NCBI GenBank assembly: GCA_003136075.1
Contig: PNBP01000051.1
Span: 7,998-19,088 of the forward strand
Direction of reading: 5' to 3'
Source of the DNA: Methanoregula sp.
GTDB taxonomy: Archaea > Halobacteriota > Methanomicrobia > Methanomicrobiales > Methanospirillaceae
DNA: 11,091 nt
In this document: in pieces, positions 1 to 7,539 of the stretch
How positions within the stretch are numbered: position 1 is the stretch's first letter
How the letters are laid out: every line of letters starts with the position of its first letter
Made by a program: the position numbers and the translations under genes
The notes under the pieces: model-generated
Database searches by the model: none
Told to the model about the DNA's origin: nothing
Seen by the model: only the letters and a program-made list of their open reading frames with translations

Positions 1-1
1 A

Positions 2-208
2 CGATTTTTGTTTTACAATGTGTTGGGAGGAGTGTCATGGACGCTTGTGGTCGTCCTTGCAGGATATTATTTTGGCACCATGCCGGTTGTTAAGGACAAT
101 ATGAATATCCTGCTCCTGCTTGTCCTGATCGTTACGTTGGTGACCGTCATTGCACTTATCTGGGGACTCCTCTCTGCATATTTCCAGAAACCACAAATGC
201 CGGAGTAG
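2..208 (+). CDS. DedA family membrane protein, C-terminal fragment
   Basis: The reading frame is open to the left window edge, so only the last 68 residues are visible. They begin RFLFYNVLGGVSW, continue with VLAGYYFGTMPVVKDN, and end in a hydrophobic segment of about 25 residues and a short polar tail. This matches the C-terminus of DedA (SNARE-associated/VTT) proteins, where a conserved Asn-Gly-Gly-Trp region and a GYxFG motif precede the last transmembrane helix. DedA proteins are integral membrane proteins linked to lipid-carrier flipping and envelope homeostasis; the substrate here cannot be told. The TTG at 8 is not the real start, because the similarity to DedA continues upstream of it. 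A T-rich stretch follows the stop codon, so this gene is probably a separate transcription unit from the CODH/ACS cluster. Confidence 0.8.
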   Translation, partial: RFLFYNVLGGVSWTLVVVLAGYYFGTMPVVKDNMNILLLLVLIVTLVTVIALIWGLLSAYFQKPQMPE

Positions 209-230
209 AACAGTTTTTTTTCTTTTGTTC
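209..230 (+). terminator. T-tract terminator after the DedA gene
   Basis: Directly after the stop codon there is a run of eight T (214-221), followed by further T clusters to about 233. Archaeal RNA polymerase terminates at oligo-T tracts with little need for a hairpin, so this is a plausible 3' end for the DedA transcript. No strong stem precedes it. Confidence 0.5.
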
Positions 231-241
231 TTTGTCACCCA

Positions 242-252
242 GCTTATATACA
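242..252 (+). promoter_or_regulatory. TATA-box-like promoter for the cooC pair
   Basis: TTATATA at 244-250 fits an archaeal TATA box. Initiation about 25 nt downstream would fall near 270-275, giving a short leader of about 20-25 nt before the ATG at 295. That leader contains a purine-rich AAGGAAGG (275-282), a possible ribosome binding site about 12 nt from the start. The promoter lies between the T-tract of the DedA gene and the first gene of the CODH/ACS cluster, which is where a cluster promoter is expected. Confidence 0.55.
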
Positions 253-294
253 ATGGCACCCTCATTTCATGCTGAAGGAAGGTTTTAGCAGGTT

Positions 295-1077
295 ATGAAA
301 ATCGCCATCGCAGGAAAAGGCGGCGTGGGAAAGACCCTTATTGCGAGCGGACTGGCATGGTCATTTGTCCGGGAGGGATTGACAACCATTGCGATCGATG
401 CCGATCCATCGCCAAACCTTGCACTCTCGCTGGGGCTCTCATCAGCAGAAACCGATGCCATCCTCCCTATTTCAGAAAATGAGGTGCTCATCCAAAAAAA
501 GACCGGTACCAGTTTTCCCGGGGTGTATAACCTGAACTTCTCCGTTGATGATATCATACGGGATTTTGCCGTTTCGACGCCATCGGGCGTCCACCTTCTT
601 GTCATGGGAACGGTGAAATCCATGGGCTCCGGGTGCACCTGCCCGGCAAACAGCGTTACCCGGGCTTTGATCCGCCACCTTGTTGTCGATCGAGATGATG
701 CCGTTGTGATGGATATGGAAGCGGGTATTGAACACCTTGGACGGGGCACAGCAGAACACGTGGATATGATGGTTGTCGTCAGCGATGCCAATAAAAAATC
801 GTTGTCCGTCGCCGCAACCATTGCCCGTATGGCACAGGATGCAGGTATCCACCGGGTGGAACTGGTTGGAAACCGGATTGCAAACCCGGATGAGGAAAGC
901 CTCGTACGGTCATTCGCACGTGAGCACCAGTTGAATGTTTTGGGGATCATTCCATTCGATCCTGCAGTGATCCGTGCAGGTATTGCCGGCACTCCGGTTA
1001 TGGCGCTTGAAGGCACACCGGCATTCCAGACCATTGAAAAAATACGTCATATCATTATGCACAAGAGTAGAGGATAA
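295..1077 (+). CDS. cooC: CooC-type nickel-insertion ATPase (CODH maturation), first copy
   Basis: This 260-residue protein belongs to the MinD/SIMIBI P-loop ATPases, in the subgroup that loads nickel into carbon monoxide dehydrogenase. A deviant Walker A motif GKGGVGKT lies at residues 7-14 with the signature lysine K8. DADPSPN at 35-41 is the switch I-like region, and D140 in VVMDMEAGIEHL is the Walker B aspartate. A Cys-Thr-Cys pair at C114/C116 (GSGCTCPAN) is the CXC motif that in CooC dimers binds Ni or Zn at the subunit interface. No signal peptide or membrane segment is visible, so it is cytosolic. The length matches the family (about 250-260). The ATG at 295 places the P-loop at the N-terminus as in other CooC proteins. 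The position upstream of a second CooC and cdhA supports a role in C-cluster, and perhaps A-cluster, nickel loading. Family assignment is secure; the exact target site is inferred. Confidence 0.92.
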   Translation: MKIAIAGKGGVGKTLIASGLAWSFVREGLTTIAIDADPSPNLALSLGLSSAETDAILPISENEVLIQKKTGTSFPGVYNLNFSVDDIIRDFAVSTPSGVHLLVMGTVKSMGSGCTCPANSVTRALIRHLVVDRDDAVVMDMEAGIEHLGRGTAEHVDMMVVVSDANKKSLSVAATIARMAQDAGIHRVELVGNRIANPDEESLVRSFAREHQLNVLGIIPFDPAVIRAGIAGTPVMALEGTPAFQTIEKIRHIIMHKSRG

Positions 1078-1108
1078 GAAACGCGTGAGACCGACAGGAA
1101 AACCGAAC

Positions 1109-1876
1109 ATGAAAACACTGGTCACGATGGGGCGGGGAGGTACCGGCAAGACAAGTTTTGTCGCGATGATGATGAAATTTTTTATTTCGCAGGATGATGC
1201 CCCCCTTCTTCTTGTCGATGTTGACCCGGACCAGAACCTTGCCGAGATGGTGGGAGTGGATTTGGAACAGGAAGGTGTCAACACAATTGCGGAACTGGTG
1301 ACTGAAACGTTCATCCAGAAAGGCGGCACCACCATCGGAATACCGCCGTCAAAACGGATTGAATCTACTGTGCTTGAGCGGGGGTTATACGAGGGCGATG
1401 CATTTGACCTGATCGCGGTTGGCACAAAATGGATCGAAGGGTGTTACTGCCTTCCGGATGCAGCACTCAAAGGTGCCCTTGCCACACTCACAAAAAATTA
1501 CCGGTACGTGCTGATTGATTCGCCTGCCGGGCTCGAACACCTGAACCGGAAGATCACAACACAGGTCAATGATATCTTTGACGTGATGGGACCTTCGCAC
1601 AAATCCTTTGAGCACGTAAAACGGGCGCACCGGATTACCCATGAAGTCGGCATTGCGTATGATCATTTTTACGTTGTAGGCGGGTGCCTGTTTCCGGAGG
1701 AACTGGAACCGATCGTGCAGGAAAAGACCGGCCAATCCTATCTTGGAAAGATTTGTTTTGACCATCAGGTGCAGGAACGGGTCATTGCCGGAAAATCGCT
1801 CCTGGATTGCCCGGATGATTCTCCTGCATACTGCTCAGTCAAAAGCCTTCTCGCACGGGCAGGATATCGGAAATGA
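1109..1876 (+). CDS. CooC-like ATPase, second copy with an Arg-type Walker A
   Basis: A 255-residue MinD-like ATPase paralogous to the gene 31 nt upstream. The frame is open further 5', but the ATG at 1109 puts the P-loop at the N-terminus (MKTLVTMGRGGTGKT) and avoids a long overlap with the first cooC, so it is preferred. The Walker A is GRGGTGKT at residues 8-15: the lysine that defines the deviant Walker A is R9 here. DVDPDQN (37-43) and the Walker B D137 (VLIDSPAGLEHLN) are present. The CXC metal-binding pair is kept as C112-Tyr-C114 (GCYCLPD). It is clearly divergent from the first copy, so it is not a recent duplicate. It may form a heterodimer with CooC, serve a different nickel site (A-cluster of CdhC versus C-cluster of CdhA), or act in another maturation step; the sequence does not decide. 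The family is sure, the specific role open. Confidence 0.87.
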   Translation: MKTLVTMGRGGTGKTSFVAMMMKFFISQDDAPLLLVDVDPDQNLAEMVGVDLEQEGVNTIAELVTETFIQKGGTTIGIPPSKRIESTVLERGLYEGDAFDLIAVGTKWIEGCYCLPDAALKGALATLTKNYRYVLIDSPAGLEHLNRKITTQVNDIFDVMGPSHKSFEHVKRAHRITHEVGIAYDHFYVVGGCLFPEELEPIVQEKTGQSYLGKICFDHQVQERVIAGKSLLDCPDDSPAYCSVKSLLARAGYRK

Positions 1877-1995
1877 TGTACCGGTTCAGGAAACGTTCCC
1901 GCCGGTATCAACCGAGCGATTTAACAGGGATAAGGTTATGTTATAAAAGGATTTTGTACTACTAGGAACAGCATACAGCAAAAAAAACGTCGGTT
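1877..1995 (+). promoter_or_regulatory. Intergenic region with probable cdhA promoter
   Basis: This 119-nt gap is the largest between the first cooC and cdhE. TTATAAAA at 1941-1948 resembles an archaeal TATA box; initiation near 1968-1972 would leave a leader of about 25 nt. The leader includes an eight-A run (1980-1987) and no Shine-Dalgarno-like motif before the GTG at 1996. Two small self-complementary motifs (GGAA/TTCC around 1889-1899 and CGGT/ACCG at 1903-1914) sit upstream of the TATA box and could be operator or 3'-end structures, but they are short. The gap suggests that the structural genes can be transcribed separately from the maturation genes. Confidence 0.5.
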
Positions 1996-4353
1996 GTGGA
2001 GCACGTGACGGATAAGGGTATCAATATCAGGATAAAAGAATTGCAGTCCGATATCGGATTTATCAAAGATCTGGAGATTTCCGTAGGAAATATTTCCCGC
2101 GAAAAATGGGCCGAGCCCCAGGGCCCCACACCGTTTCCGACAATTACATCACTCCGCGAATGGGATAAACGCCTTCTTGCGCGGTACCAGCCGTTTTATC
2201 TTCCCTTCTGCGATCTCTGCTGCCTGTGCACCTATGGAAAGTGTGACCTGACCGGGACGAAAAAAGGCGCGTGCGGGATCCAGATGCCGGCACAGCAGTC
2301 CCGCATTGTGTTGCTGGCGGCATGTATCGGTGCCGCAACCCATATCAGCCACGCACGGGAACTGGTTACGCACACGATTAAAGAGAAGGGCCGGGAGTTC
2401 CCCTTAAATCCCGGCGGTCTTGCCATCGAAGTGGAAGCACCGGTTATTCGTCTTGTCTGCGGACTGAAACCGGAAAAACTGGGCGATCTTGAGCCCGTGC
2501 TTGAATATCTTGAGAGCCAGATCACCGTGCTGCTCTCTGCAGCTCATACCGGGCAGGAGGGCAATCATATTGATTTTGAGTCCAAGGTCCTGCACGCCGG
2601 GATGATGGACCAGGTGGGCATGGAAGTTGCCGATCTCGCCCAGATCTCTGCGTTCGACTACCCGAAAGCCGATCCTGATGCCCACCTTGTCGATCTGGGT
2701 ATGGGCACGGTGGATACGACAAAACCGGTCATTCTGGTCATCGGGCATAATGTGCCGCCGGCAATCAGTATCGTGGATTACCTTACCAGGACCCGGTTGA
2801 GCGAGAAGGTTGAAGTAACAGGGATCTGCTGTACATCAATTGATATAACCCGGTATACGGCAAAAGCAAAAATTGTCGGGCCGATGTCATGGCAGCTCCG
2901 CTACATCCGGAGCGGAATTCCGGATGTGATTGTTGTTGATGAGCAGTGCATCCGCACCGATGTGCTGGACGAATCCGAACTTATTCACGCACCATTTATT
3001 GCCACTTCAGAGAAGAACTGCCTGGGTCTGCCGGACCGCACCCATGATTCCATCGACGCGATTGTTCAGGATCTGGTATCCGGGAAAACGCGGGGTGTGC
3101 TCCTGCTGAATCCCGATATGGTCGGCGAGGTGGCAGTGCGGGTTGCACGGGAGATAGCACCAGTCCGTAAGAAACAGGGGAGACTCCTCACCCCGGAGCT
3201 GATCATTGAACAGGCAAAGGAATGCACCCAGTGTAAGCTCTGCCGCCGTGCCTGCCCAAATGATATTCATATCCCGGACTGCATGAAAGCCGCCGGCAAA
3301 GGGAACCTGTCGATGCTTGCCGGTATTTATGATGACTGCGTCAGCTGTGCCCGGTGCGAAGAAGCCTGCCCGCAGGATATCCCCATCCATACGATGATAA
3401 TATCCTCTGCGTCAAAAGCCACCAAAGATGAGACCTTCAGGATGCGGGCCGGACGGGGTGCAATCCAGGACGTTGAGATCCGTAAAGTCGGGGGGCCGCT
3501 CGTTTTAGGTGAGATCCCGGGCGTTGTCGCATTTGTCGGCTGTGCAAACTATCCCAAGGGGGGAAAGGAAGTTGCTGAAATGGCCGTGGAATTTGCCAGG
3601 CGCCGGTATATTGTCTGCACGTCGGGCTGTGCCGCGATGTCAGTCGGGATGTACAAAGATGAAGAGGGAAAAACGCCGTACGAGCGGTTCCCGGGGAGCT
3701 TTGACGCCGGCGGCATTGTCAATGTCGGTTCCTGTGGCTCCAACGCACATATCGCCGGGGCGGCAATCAAGATTGCCAGTGTTTTTGCCAAGCGCAACCT
3801 GAGAGGCAATTACGAGGAGATTGCCGATTACGTGTACAACCGCGTCGGGGCAGTCGGGGTCGCATGGGGCGCGATGTCCCAGAAGGCGGCAGCGATTGCA
3901 AGCGGGTTCTGGCGCCTGGGAATTCCCGTCGTTGTCGGGCCGCATGGCACCAAATACCGGCGGATGCTGCTGGGGCGGGCTGACCATGACGAGGACTGGT
4001 ACGTGCATGACCGGCGGACCGGGGAGCAGGTCTATGTCGGCCCGGTACCGGAACACCTGTTCTTCGCTGCTGAGACAAAGGAAGAAGCGATGGTGATGGT
4101 GGCAAAACTGTGCATGCGGCCAAATGATACCAGCAAGGGCCGGGCAATCAAACTCACCCATTATATTGACCTCCACAAACGGCAGTTTGGCACAATCCCT
4201 GACGATATCCCGCTCTACGTGCGCACGCTCACTGACGTTCCCATCACCATGAAAGAAGAGATTGTTAAGATCCTCAATTCATGGGGCTGGAAAGAAAATA
4301 CGATTCCCGATCCGACACTCCTGTCGCGACAGGTCAGAAAGAAGGAGCGGTGA
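1996..4353 (+). CDS. cdhA: ACDS complex alpha subunit: Ni-Fe-S carbon monoxide dehydrogenase
   Basis: This 785-residue subunit interconverts CO2 and CO, passing electrons to or from ferredoxin. An N-terminal cysteine cluster (C72, C75, C76, C78, C83, C93; PFCDLCCLCTYGKC and GACG) supplies the B/D-type [4Fe-4S] clusters. Two ferredoxin CxxCxxCxxxC motifs at C410-C420 and C448-C458 are the extra clusters typical of archaeal CdhA and absent from bacterial CooS. Candidate C-cluster residues are H251 (GHNVPP), C318, C342 (EKNCLGLP), C516 (FVGCANYP), C541/C545 and C580 (NVGSCGSNAH). K630 in MSQKAAA and H650 in GPHGTK fit the conserved C-terminal active-site region. Length is close to the usual 800. 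The start is uncertain: GTG at 1996 has no ribosome binding site, GTG at 2005 has GGAG only 3 nt upstream, and TTG at 2041 is a further option. The downstream cdhB begins 6 nt after the stop. Confidence 0.96.
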   Translation: MEHVTDKGINIRIKELQSDIGFIKDLEISVGNISREKWAEPQGPTPFPTITSLREWDKRLLARYQPFYLPFCDLCCLCTYGKCDLTGTKKGACGIQMPAQQSRIVLLAACIGAATHISHARELVTHTIKEKGREFPLNPGGLAIEVEAPVIRLVCGLKPEKLGDLEPVLEYLESQITVLLSAAHTGQEGNHIDFESKVLHAGMMDQVGMEVADLAQISAFDYPKADPDAHLVDLGMGTVDTTKPVILVIGHNVPPAISIVDYLTRTRLSEKVEVTGICCTSIDITRYTAKAKIVGPMSWQLRYIRSGIPDVIVVDEQCIRTDVLDESELIHAPFIATSEKNCLGLPDRTHDSIDAIVQDLVSGKTRGVLLLNPDMVGEVAVRVAREIAPVRKKQGRLLTPELIIEQAKECTQCKLCRRACPNDIHIPDCMKAAGKGNLSMLAGIYDDCVSCARCEEACPQDIPIHTMIISSASKATKDETFRMRAGRGAIQDVEIRKVGGPLVLGEIPGVVAFVGCANYPKGGKEVAEMAVEFARRRYIVCTSGCAAMSVGMYKDEEGKTPYERFPGSFDAGGIVNVGSCGSNAHIAGAAIKIASVFAKRNLRGNYEEIADYVYNRVGAVGVAWGAMSQKAAAIASGFWRLGIPVVVGPHGTKYRRMLLGRADHDEDWYVHDRRTGEQVYVGPVPEHLFFAAETKEEAMVMVAKLCMRPNDTSKGRAIKLTHYIDLHKRQFGTIPDDIPLYVRTLTDVPITMKEEIVKILNSWGWKENTIPDPTLLSRQVRKKER

Positions 4354-4359
4354 TCCGGA

Positions 4360-4899
4360 ATGCCTGTCACTGAACCATGGCAGACCGCAGAAATTGCCGG
4401 GCCAAAAAAAGCATCGGTCATCAGCAAACCCGAAGTTGCAGATGCGATGATCAAGCGGGCAAAACACCCGGTGCTGATCATCGGCCATCTCGCCGCAGAG
4501 ATCGATCTCGACGACAAGAAAATGATCGATTACCTGCTGGAACTTGCACAATCAGGCAATATTCCCATTATCGCCACCGGCCATACAAACCGCGATCTCC
4601 TGAAACGAGGGTATAAAAAAGCCGGGATTATGCCGGCTGTCGCTATCGGGCACCGTTTAACCGATCCCACGTGGAAAGGACTCGATGGAAAAGAACCGTA
4701 TGACCTTGCGATTTTTGCCGGGCTTCCGTACTACATGGAGTGGACGATCTTATCCGGGCTCAAGCATTTCGCACCCCACATAAAGACCATGACGCTTGAC
4801 AACGTCTACCAGCCCCACGCGAGCTGGTCATTTGGCAATATTTCGGTCAAGGAATGGCTGGAGAATCTGCGGGCCATCATCGGGCATGTGGAGGACTAA
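4360..4899 (+). CDS. cdhB: ACDS complex epsilon subunit
   Basis: A 179-residue protein of the CdhB/epsilon family, which binds CdhA in an alpha2-epsilon2 subcomplex. The epsilon subunit occurs in archaeal but not bacterial CODH/ACS, so it is a strong marker of an archaeal source. It has a nucleotide-binding-like (DHS/Rossmann-type) fold: the strand PVLIIGHLAAE near residues 44-54 and the conserved region PIIATGHTNRDLLKRG near 68-83. LAIFAGLPYYMEW and LDNVYQPHASWSF follow. No cysteine motif is present, so it carries no Fe-S cluster itself. Its role is not settled; suggested roles include stabilising the alpha subunit or mediating electron transfer to flavin. The ATG at 4360 follows AAGGAG (4342-4347) inside the end of cdhA, which implies coupled translation. 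Confidence 0.93.
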   Translation: MPVTEPWQTAEIAGPKKASVISKPEVADAMIKRAKHPVLIIGHLAAEIDLDDKKMIDYLLELAQSGNIPIIATGHTNRDLLKRGYKKAGIMPAVAIGHRLTDPTWKGLDGKEPYDLAIFAGLPYYMEWTILSGLKHFAPHIKTMTLDNVYQPHASWSFGNISVKEWLENLRAIIGHVED

Positions 4900-4909
4900 A
4901 AGATCAGCC

Positions 4910-6295
4910 ATGTTTGAAAATATTCCCGGTGAAGTCGGGCTTGTGCATGTGGGGGAGCGTATCCGAAAAAACGACATGTATGTCGAGCTCGGCGGCCCGG
5001 AGATCAAGGAAAAATTCGAGCTGGTCAAGGTGCGTCCGCTTGAGGATGTGCACGATGGGGCGATCACGATTGTCGGCCCGGATCTTGCAGACATGGACTC
5101 CAGTAAAAAATACCCACTTGGCATCCTTGTCGAAATTTCGGGAAAAGAACTTGAAGCTGATATCGAGGGGGTAATCGAGCGCAGGATCCATGAATATACC
5201 AATTATATCGAGGGGTTCATGCACCTCAACCAGCGCTACGACATCTGGGTGAGAGTCTCTAAAAAAGCATACAACCGGGGGTTTACGACCCTGAAATATG
5301 TCGGTATGGTGCTCGAGCGCCTCCTGAAAAATGAGCTGCCGATCATCGAGCGGATGCAGATTACTTTCTATACTGATGCAGAAAAAATTTCGCCGGTCTA
5401 CGCAGAGGCGAAACAATCGTATGAGACCCGGGACGCCCGGGCTCGCGGGCTGACAGATGATGATGTGGATGTATTCTACGGGTGTGCCCTCTGCCAGTCG
5501 TTTGCCCCAAGCCATGTCTGTGTGGTTACCCCTCAGCGGTACGCAAACTGCGGGGCGATCAGCTGGTTTGACGGGCGGGCAGCTGCACGGATCGATCCAA
5601 AAGGTCCCATCTTCCCAATTGAAAAAGGGGAATGCCTTGATGCGGAGAAAGGCGAGTTTGCCGGTATCAATGAAAGTGCCAAAAAACGTTCGCTTGGTGA
5701 AGTAAACCGGGTGTATCTTTACAGTGCGTTTACGTATCCCCACACCTCCTGCGGGTGTTTTGAAGGCATCGCGTTCTATATCCCTGAAGTTGAAGGTTTT
5801 GGCATTGTGATGCGGGGATACCGGGATATCACGGTCAATGGCCTGGCATTCTCGACGATGGCAGATTCCACTGCCGGGGGGAGGCAGGTTGACGGGTTCC
5901 ATGGCATTTCACTGGAATATATGCGATCGCCAAAATTTTTGTCAGCTGACGGGGGATATGCCCGGGTTGCGTGGATGCCATCTGACTTAAAAGAACAGAT
6001 AAAAACGTTCATCCCCCCGTCACTTGCCGATAAAATTGCGACGGAAAAAGAGGTAAAAACGGTCAGCGAGCTGCGGGATTTCCTCATCAAAAATACTCAT
6101 CCGGTCATTGAACGCTGGAAAACTGAAGAGGATGCTGCTGCCGGAGAACATGCCGGTGCGGTGCAGGTATTCTCCGGTGGCGATTTCCCCCTGACGGCGG
6201 GAGGATTTAAAATCATATTTAAAAATGCGCGGATTTATGCAGACAAGGTCGTTATCATACCCGTCCAGCCAAAAAAGCCGGGCACGGGGGAGTGA
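4910..6295 (+). CDS. cdhC: ACDS complex beta subunit: acetyl-CoA synthase
   Basis: This 461-residue protein joins CO, a cobamide-bound methyl group and CoA to make acetyl-CoA, or cleaves it in reverse, at the A-cluster (a [4Fe-4S] cluster bridged to two nickels). A-cluster ligands are visible: C192 and C195 (FYGCALCQ), C204 (SHVCVVTP) or C214 (YANCGA), and the C281-Gly-C283 pair (TSCGCFEG) that holds the distal nickel. The conserved GFGIVMRGYRDITVNGLAFS and ADSTAGGRQVDGFHGIS blocks follow. Like other archaeal CdhC, it lacks the N-terminal CODH-binding domain of bacterial AcsB, and it ends in the archaeal tail motif GGFKIIFKNARI. The frame extends upstream, but the ATG at 4910 (MFENIPGEVG) matches the family start and lies 10 nt after the cdhB stop, with GGAGG at 4890-4894. 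Confidence 0.96.
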   Translation: MFENIPGEVGLVHVGERIRKNDMYVELGGPEIKEKFELVKVRPLEDVHDGAITIVGPDLADMDSSKKYPLGILVEISGKELEADIEGVIERRIHEYTNYIEGFMHLNQRYDIWVRVSKKAYNRGFTTLKYVGMVLERLLKNELPIIERMQITFYTDAEKISPVYAEAKQSYETRDARARGLTDDDVDVFYGCALCQSFAPSHVCVVTPQRYANCGAISWFDGRAAARIDPKGPIFPIEKGECLDAEKGEFAGINESAKKRSLGEVNRVYLYSAFTYPHTSCGCFEGIAFYIPEVEGFGIVMRGYRDITVNGLAFSTMADSTAGGRQVDGFHGISLEYMRSPKFLSADGGYARVAWMPSDLKEQIKTFIPPSLADKIATEKEVKTVSELRDFLIKNTHPVIERWKTEEDAAAGEHAGAVQVFSGGDFPLTAGGFKIIFKNARIYADKVVIIPVQPKKPGTGE

Positions 6296-6298
6296 ACA

Positions 6299-7525
6299 AT
6301 GGCAAACCAGGATGATAACCGGAACGGTGCCGAACTCGCACGTGACTCGATTCCCCGTCTTTTATCACTGCTTTCCGGCGTGGAGAAAGTAGAACTTGAG
6401 CGGTTTACTCTTGAGATTGGTGATCTTGAGCTCTGGATCCCCACCGGATCTTCACCGGCAGCTGTCTGCCTGCCGGCGCTTGAAAAAATTAAACCCACAT
6501 CATTGCTACCCGCACCGTTTTCCCTACCGTCAGAAGAGTTCCCGGGCCGTATCCATGAAGTCCGGCTTGGCGCTACAAGGAGTGTGGGGGGAAGCCGGGG
6601 AAGGTCACTTGTTATCGGGGGCGCGGATTCCCCGCCGTTTGTCTATGCGGATAAGCCCCCGAAACACCCGCCGGTGTTTGCGCTCGACGTGTTTGATATG
6701 GAAGTTGCGCTCCCAAAAGTCCTGAAATCCAATGTAAAAGATGTGATGGGGGATCCGGCAGAATGGGCACGGATGAATGTCAAAAAATATGGCGCTGACA
6801 TGGTCACGGTTCATCTCATGTCCACCGATCCTTTGATCAAGAATGCTTCTCCCCGTGATGCAGCACGCACGGTTGAAGCAGTGTTGCAGGCAGTGGATGT
6901 TCCCCTCATCATTGGAGGATGCGGTGATCCACACAAGGACGCACTGGTGTTTAAGGAAGTTGCAGAGATCGCAGATGGTGAACGGTTGTTGCTGAACTCT
7001 GTGACGCTTGATATGACCGAGGCAAAGACTCTTGAAACCGTAACCAAAGCCGCAAAAGAGCATGGCCATGCGGTGCTTGGGTTCACCGGCCTTGAGCTGA
7101 ACAAGGCAAAGGAACTGAACCGGCGGCTGTACGAGTACCTGCCACCGGAAGATATCGTCATGGATCTCACGACAGTTGCACTCGGTTACGGGCTTGAATA
7201 TTCCTTTACGATCCATGAACGTGCCCGGTATGCGGCGCTCATGGGCGATCAGGAACTCCAGCACCCGACTATCTCGGCATCCACCAATGCATGGGCAGCA
7301 CGCGAGGCATGGATGCAGATGGACGAAAAGTACGGCCCACGGGAGCTCCGGGGTCCACTCTGGGAGACCATCAATGCACTTACGCTGCTGCTTGCCGGGG
7401 TGGATATTTTTATGATGATGCACCCTGCCGCCATCAGGACCTGCAAAGACACCGTTAATATGCTGACCCAGAACGAGACCACGGTGCCGGACCAGCTGCT
7501 GCACTGGGCAACGATGAAGATCTAA
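6299..7525 (+). CDS. cdhD: ACDS complex delta subunit: corrinoid Fe-S protein, small subunit
   Basis: A 408-residue CdhD/AcsD-type protein, the small subunit of the corrinoid iron-sulfur protein, which pairs with CdhE to present the cobamide to the methyl donor and to acetyl-CoA synthase. After a variable N-terminal region (about residues 1-85) comes a TIM-barrel domain. Recognisable blocks are FALDVFDMEVALPKVL near residue 126, GADMVTVHLMSTDPL, VPLIIGGCGDPHKDA, LLLNSVTLDM, VMDLTTVALGYGLEYSF and DIFMMMHPAAIRT. There is no cysteine cluster, as expected, because the Fe-S cluster sits in the large subunit. The ATG at 6299 is 3 nt after the cdhC stop, with GGGGGAG at 6286-6292 as a well-placed ribosome binding site. 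No cooC gene lies between cdhC and cdhD, unlike the arrangement known from Methanosarcina. Confidence 0.95.
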   Translation: MANQDDNRNGAELARDSIPRLLSLLSGVEKVELERFTLEIGDLELWIPTGSSPAAVCLPALEKIKPTSLLPAPFSLPSEEFPGRIHEVRLGATRSVGGSRGRSLVIGGADSPPFVYADKPPKHPPVFALDVFDMEVALPKVLKSNVKDVMGDPAEWARMNVKKYGADMVTVHLMSTDPLIKNASPRDAARTVEAVLQAVDVPLIIGGCGDPHKDALVFKEVAEIADGERLLLNSVTLDMTEAKTLETVTKAAKEHGHAVLGFTGLELNKAKELNRRLYEYLPPEDIVMDLTTVALGYGLEYSFTIHERARYAALMGDQELQHPTISASTNAWAAREAWMQMDEKYGPRELRGPLWETINALTLLLAGVDIFMMMHPAAIRTCKDTVNMLTQNETTVPDQLLHWATMKI

Positions 7526-7528
7526 CAA

Positions 7529-7534
7529 GGGAGG
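7529..7534 (+). promoter_or_regulatory. Strong Shine-Dalgarno site before cdhE
   Basis: GGGAGG lies 5 nt before the ATG at 7540, the best ribosome binding site in the cluster. It decides between two closely spaced ATGs (7536 and 7540): only 7540 is in the cdhE frame. Confidence 0.75.
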
Positions 7535-7539
7535 AATGA

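Noticed and set aside
974..1108. Upstream extension of the second CooC-like frame
   Set aside because: It would overlap the end of the first cooC by about 100 nt and add 45 residues ahead of a P-loop that is N-terminal in this family.
1743..1946. 67-codon plus-strand frame between the CooC-like gene and cdhA
   Set aside because: Mostly overlaps the CooC-like gene in another frame and continues into the promoter region; no domain or ribosome binding site.
4796..4909. Upstream extension of the cdhC frame into cdhB
   Set aside because: The extra 38 residues overlap cdhB and do not resemble CdhC; the family start is at MFENIPGE.
4904..5902. 332-codon open frame on the minus strand
   Set aside because: It lies opposite cdhC, has no recognisable domain or start signals, and arises from the codon bias of cdhC.
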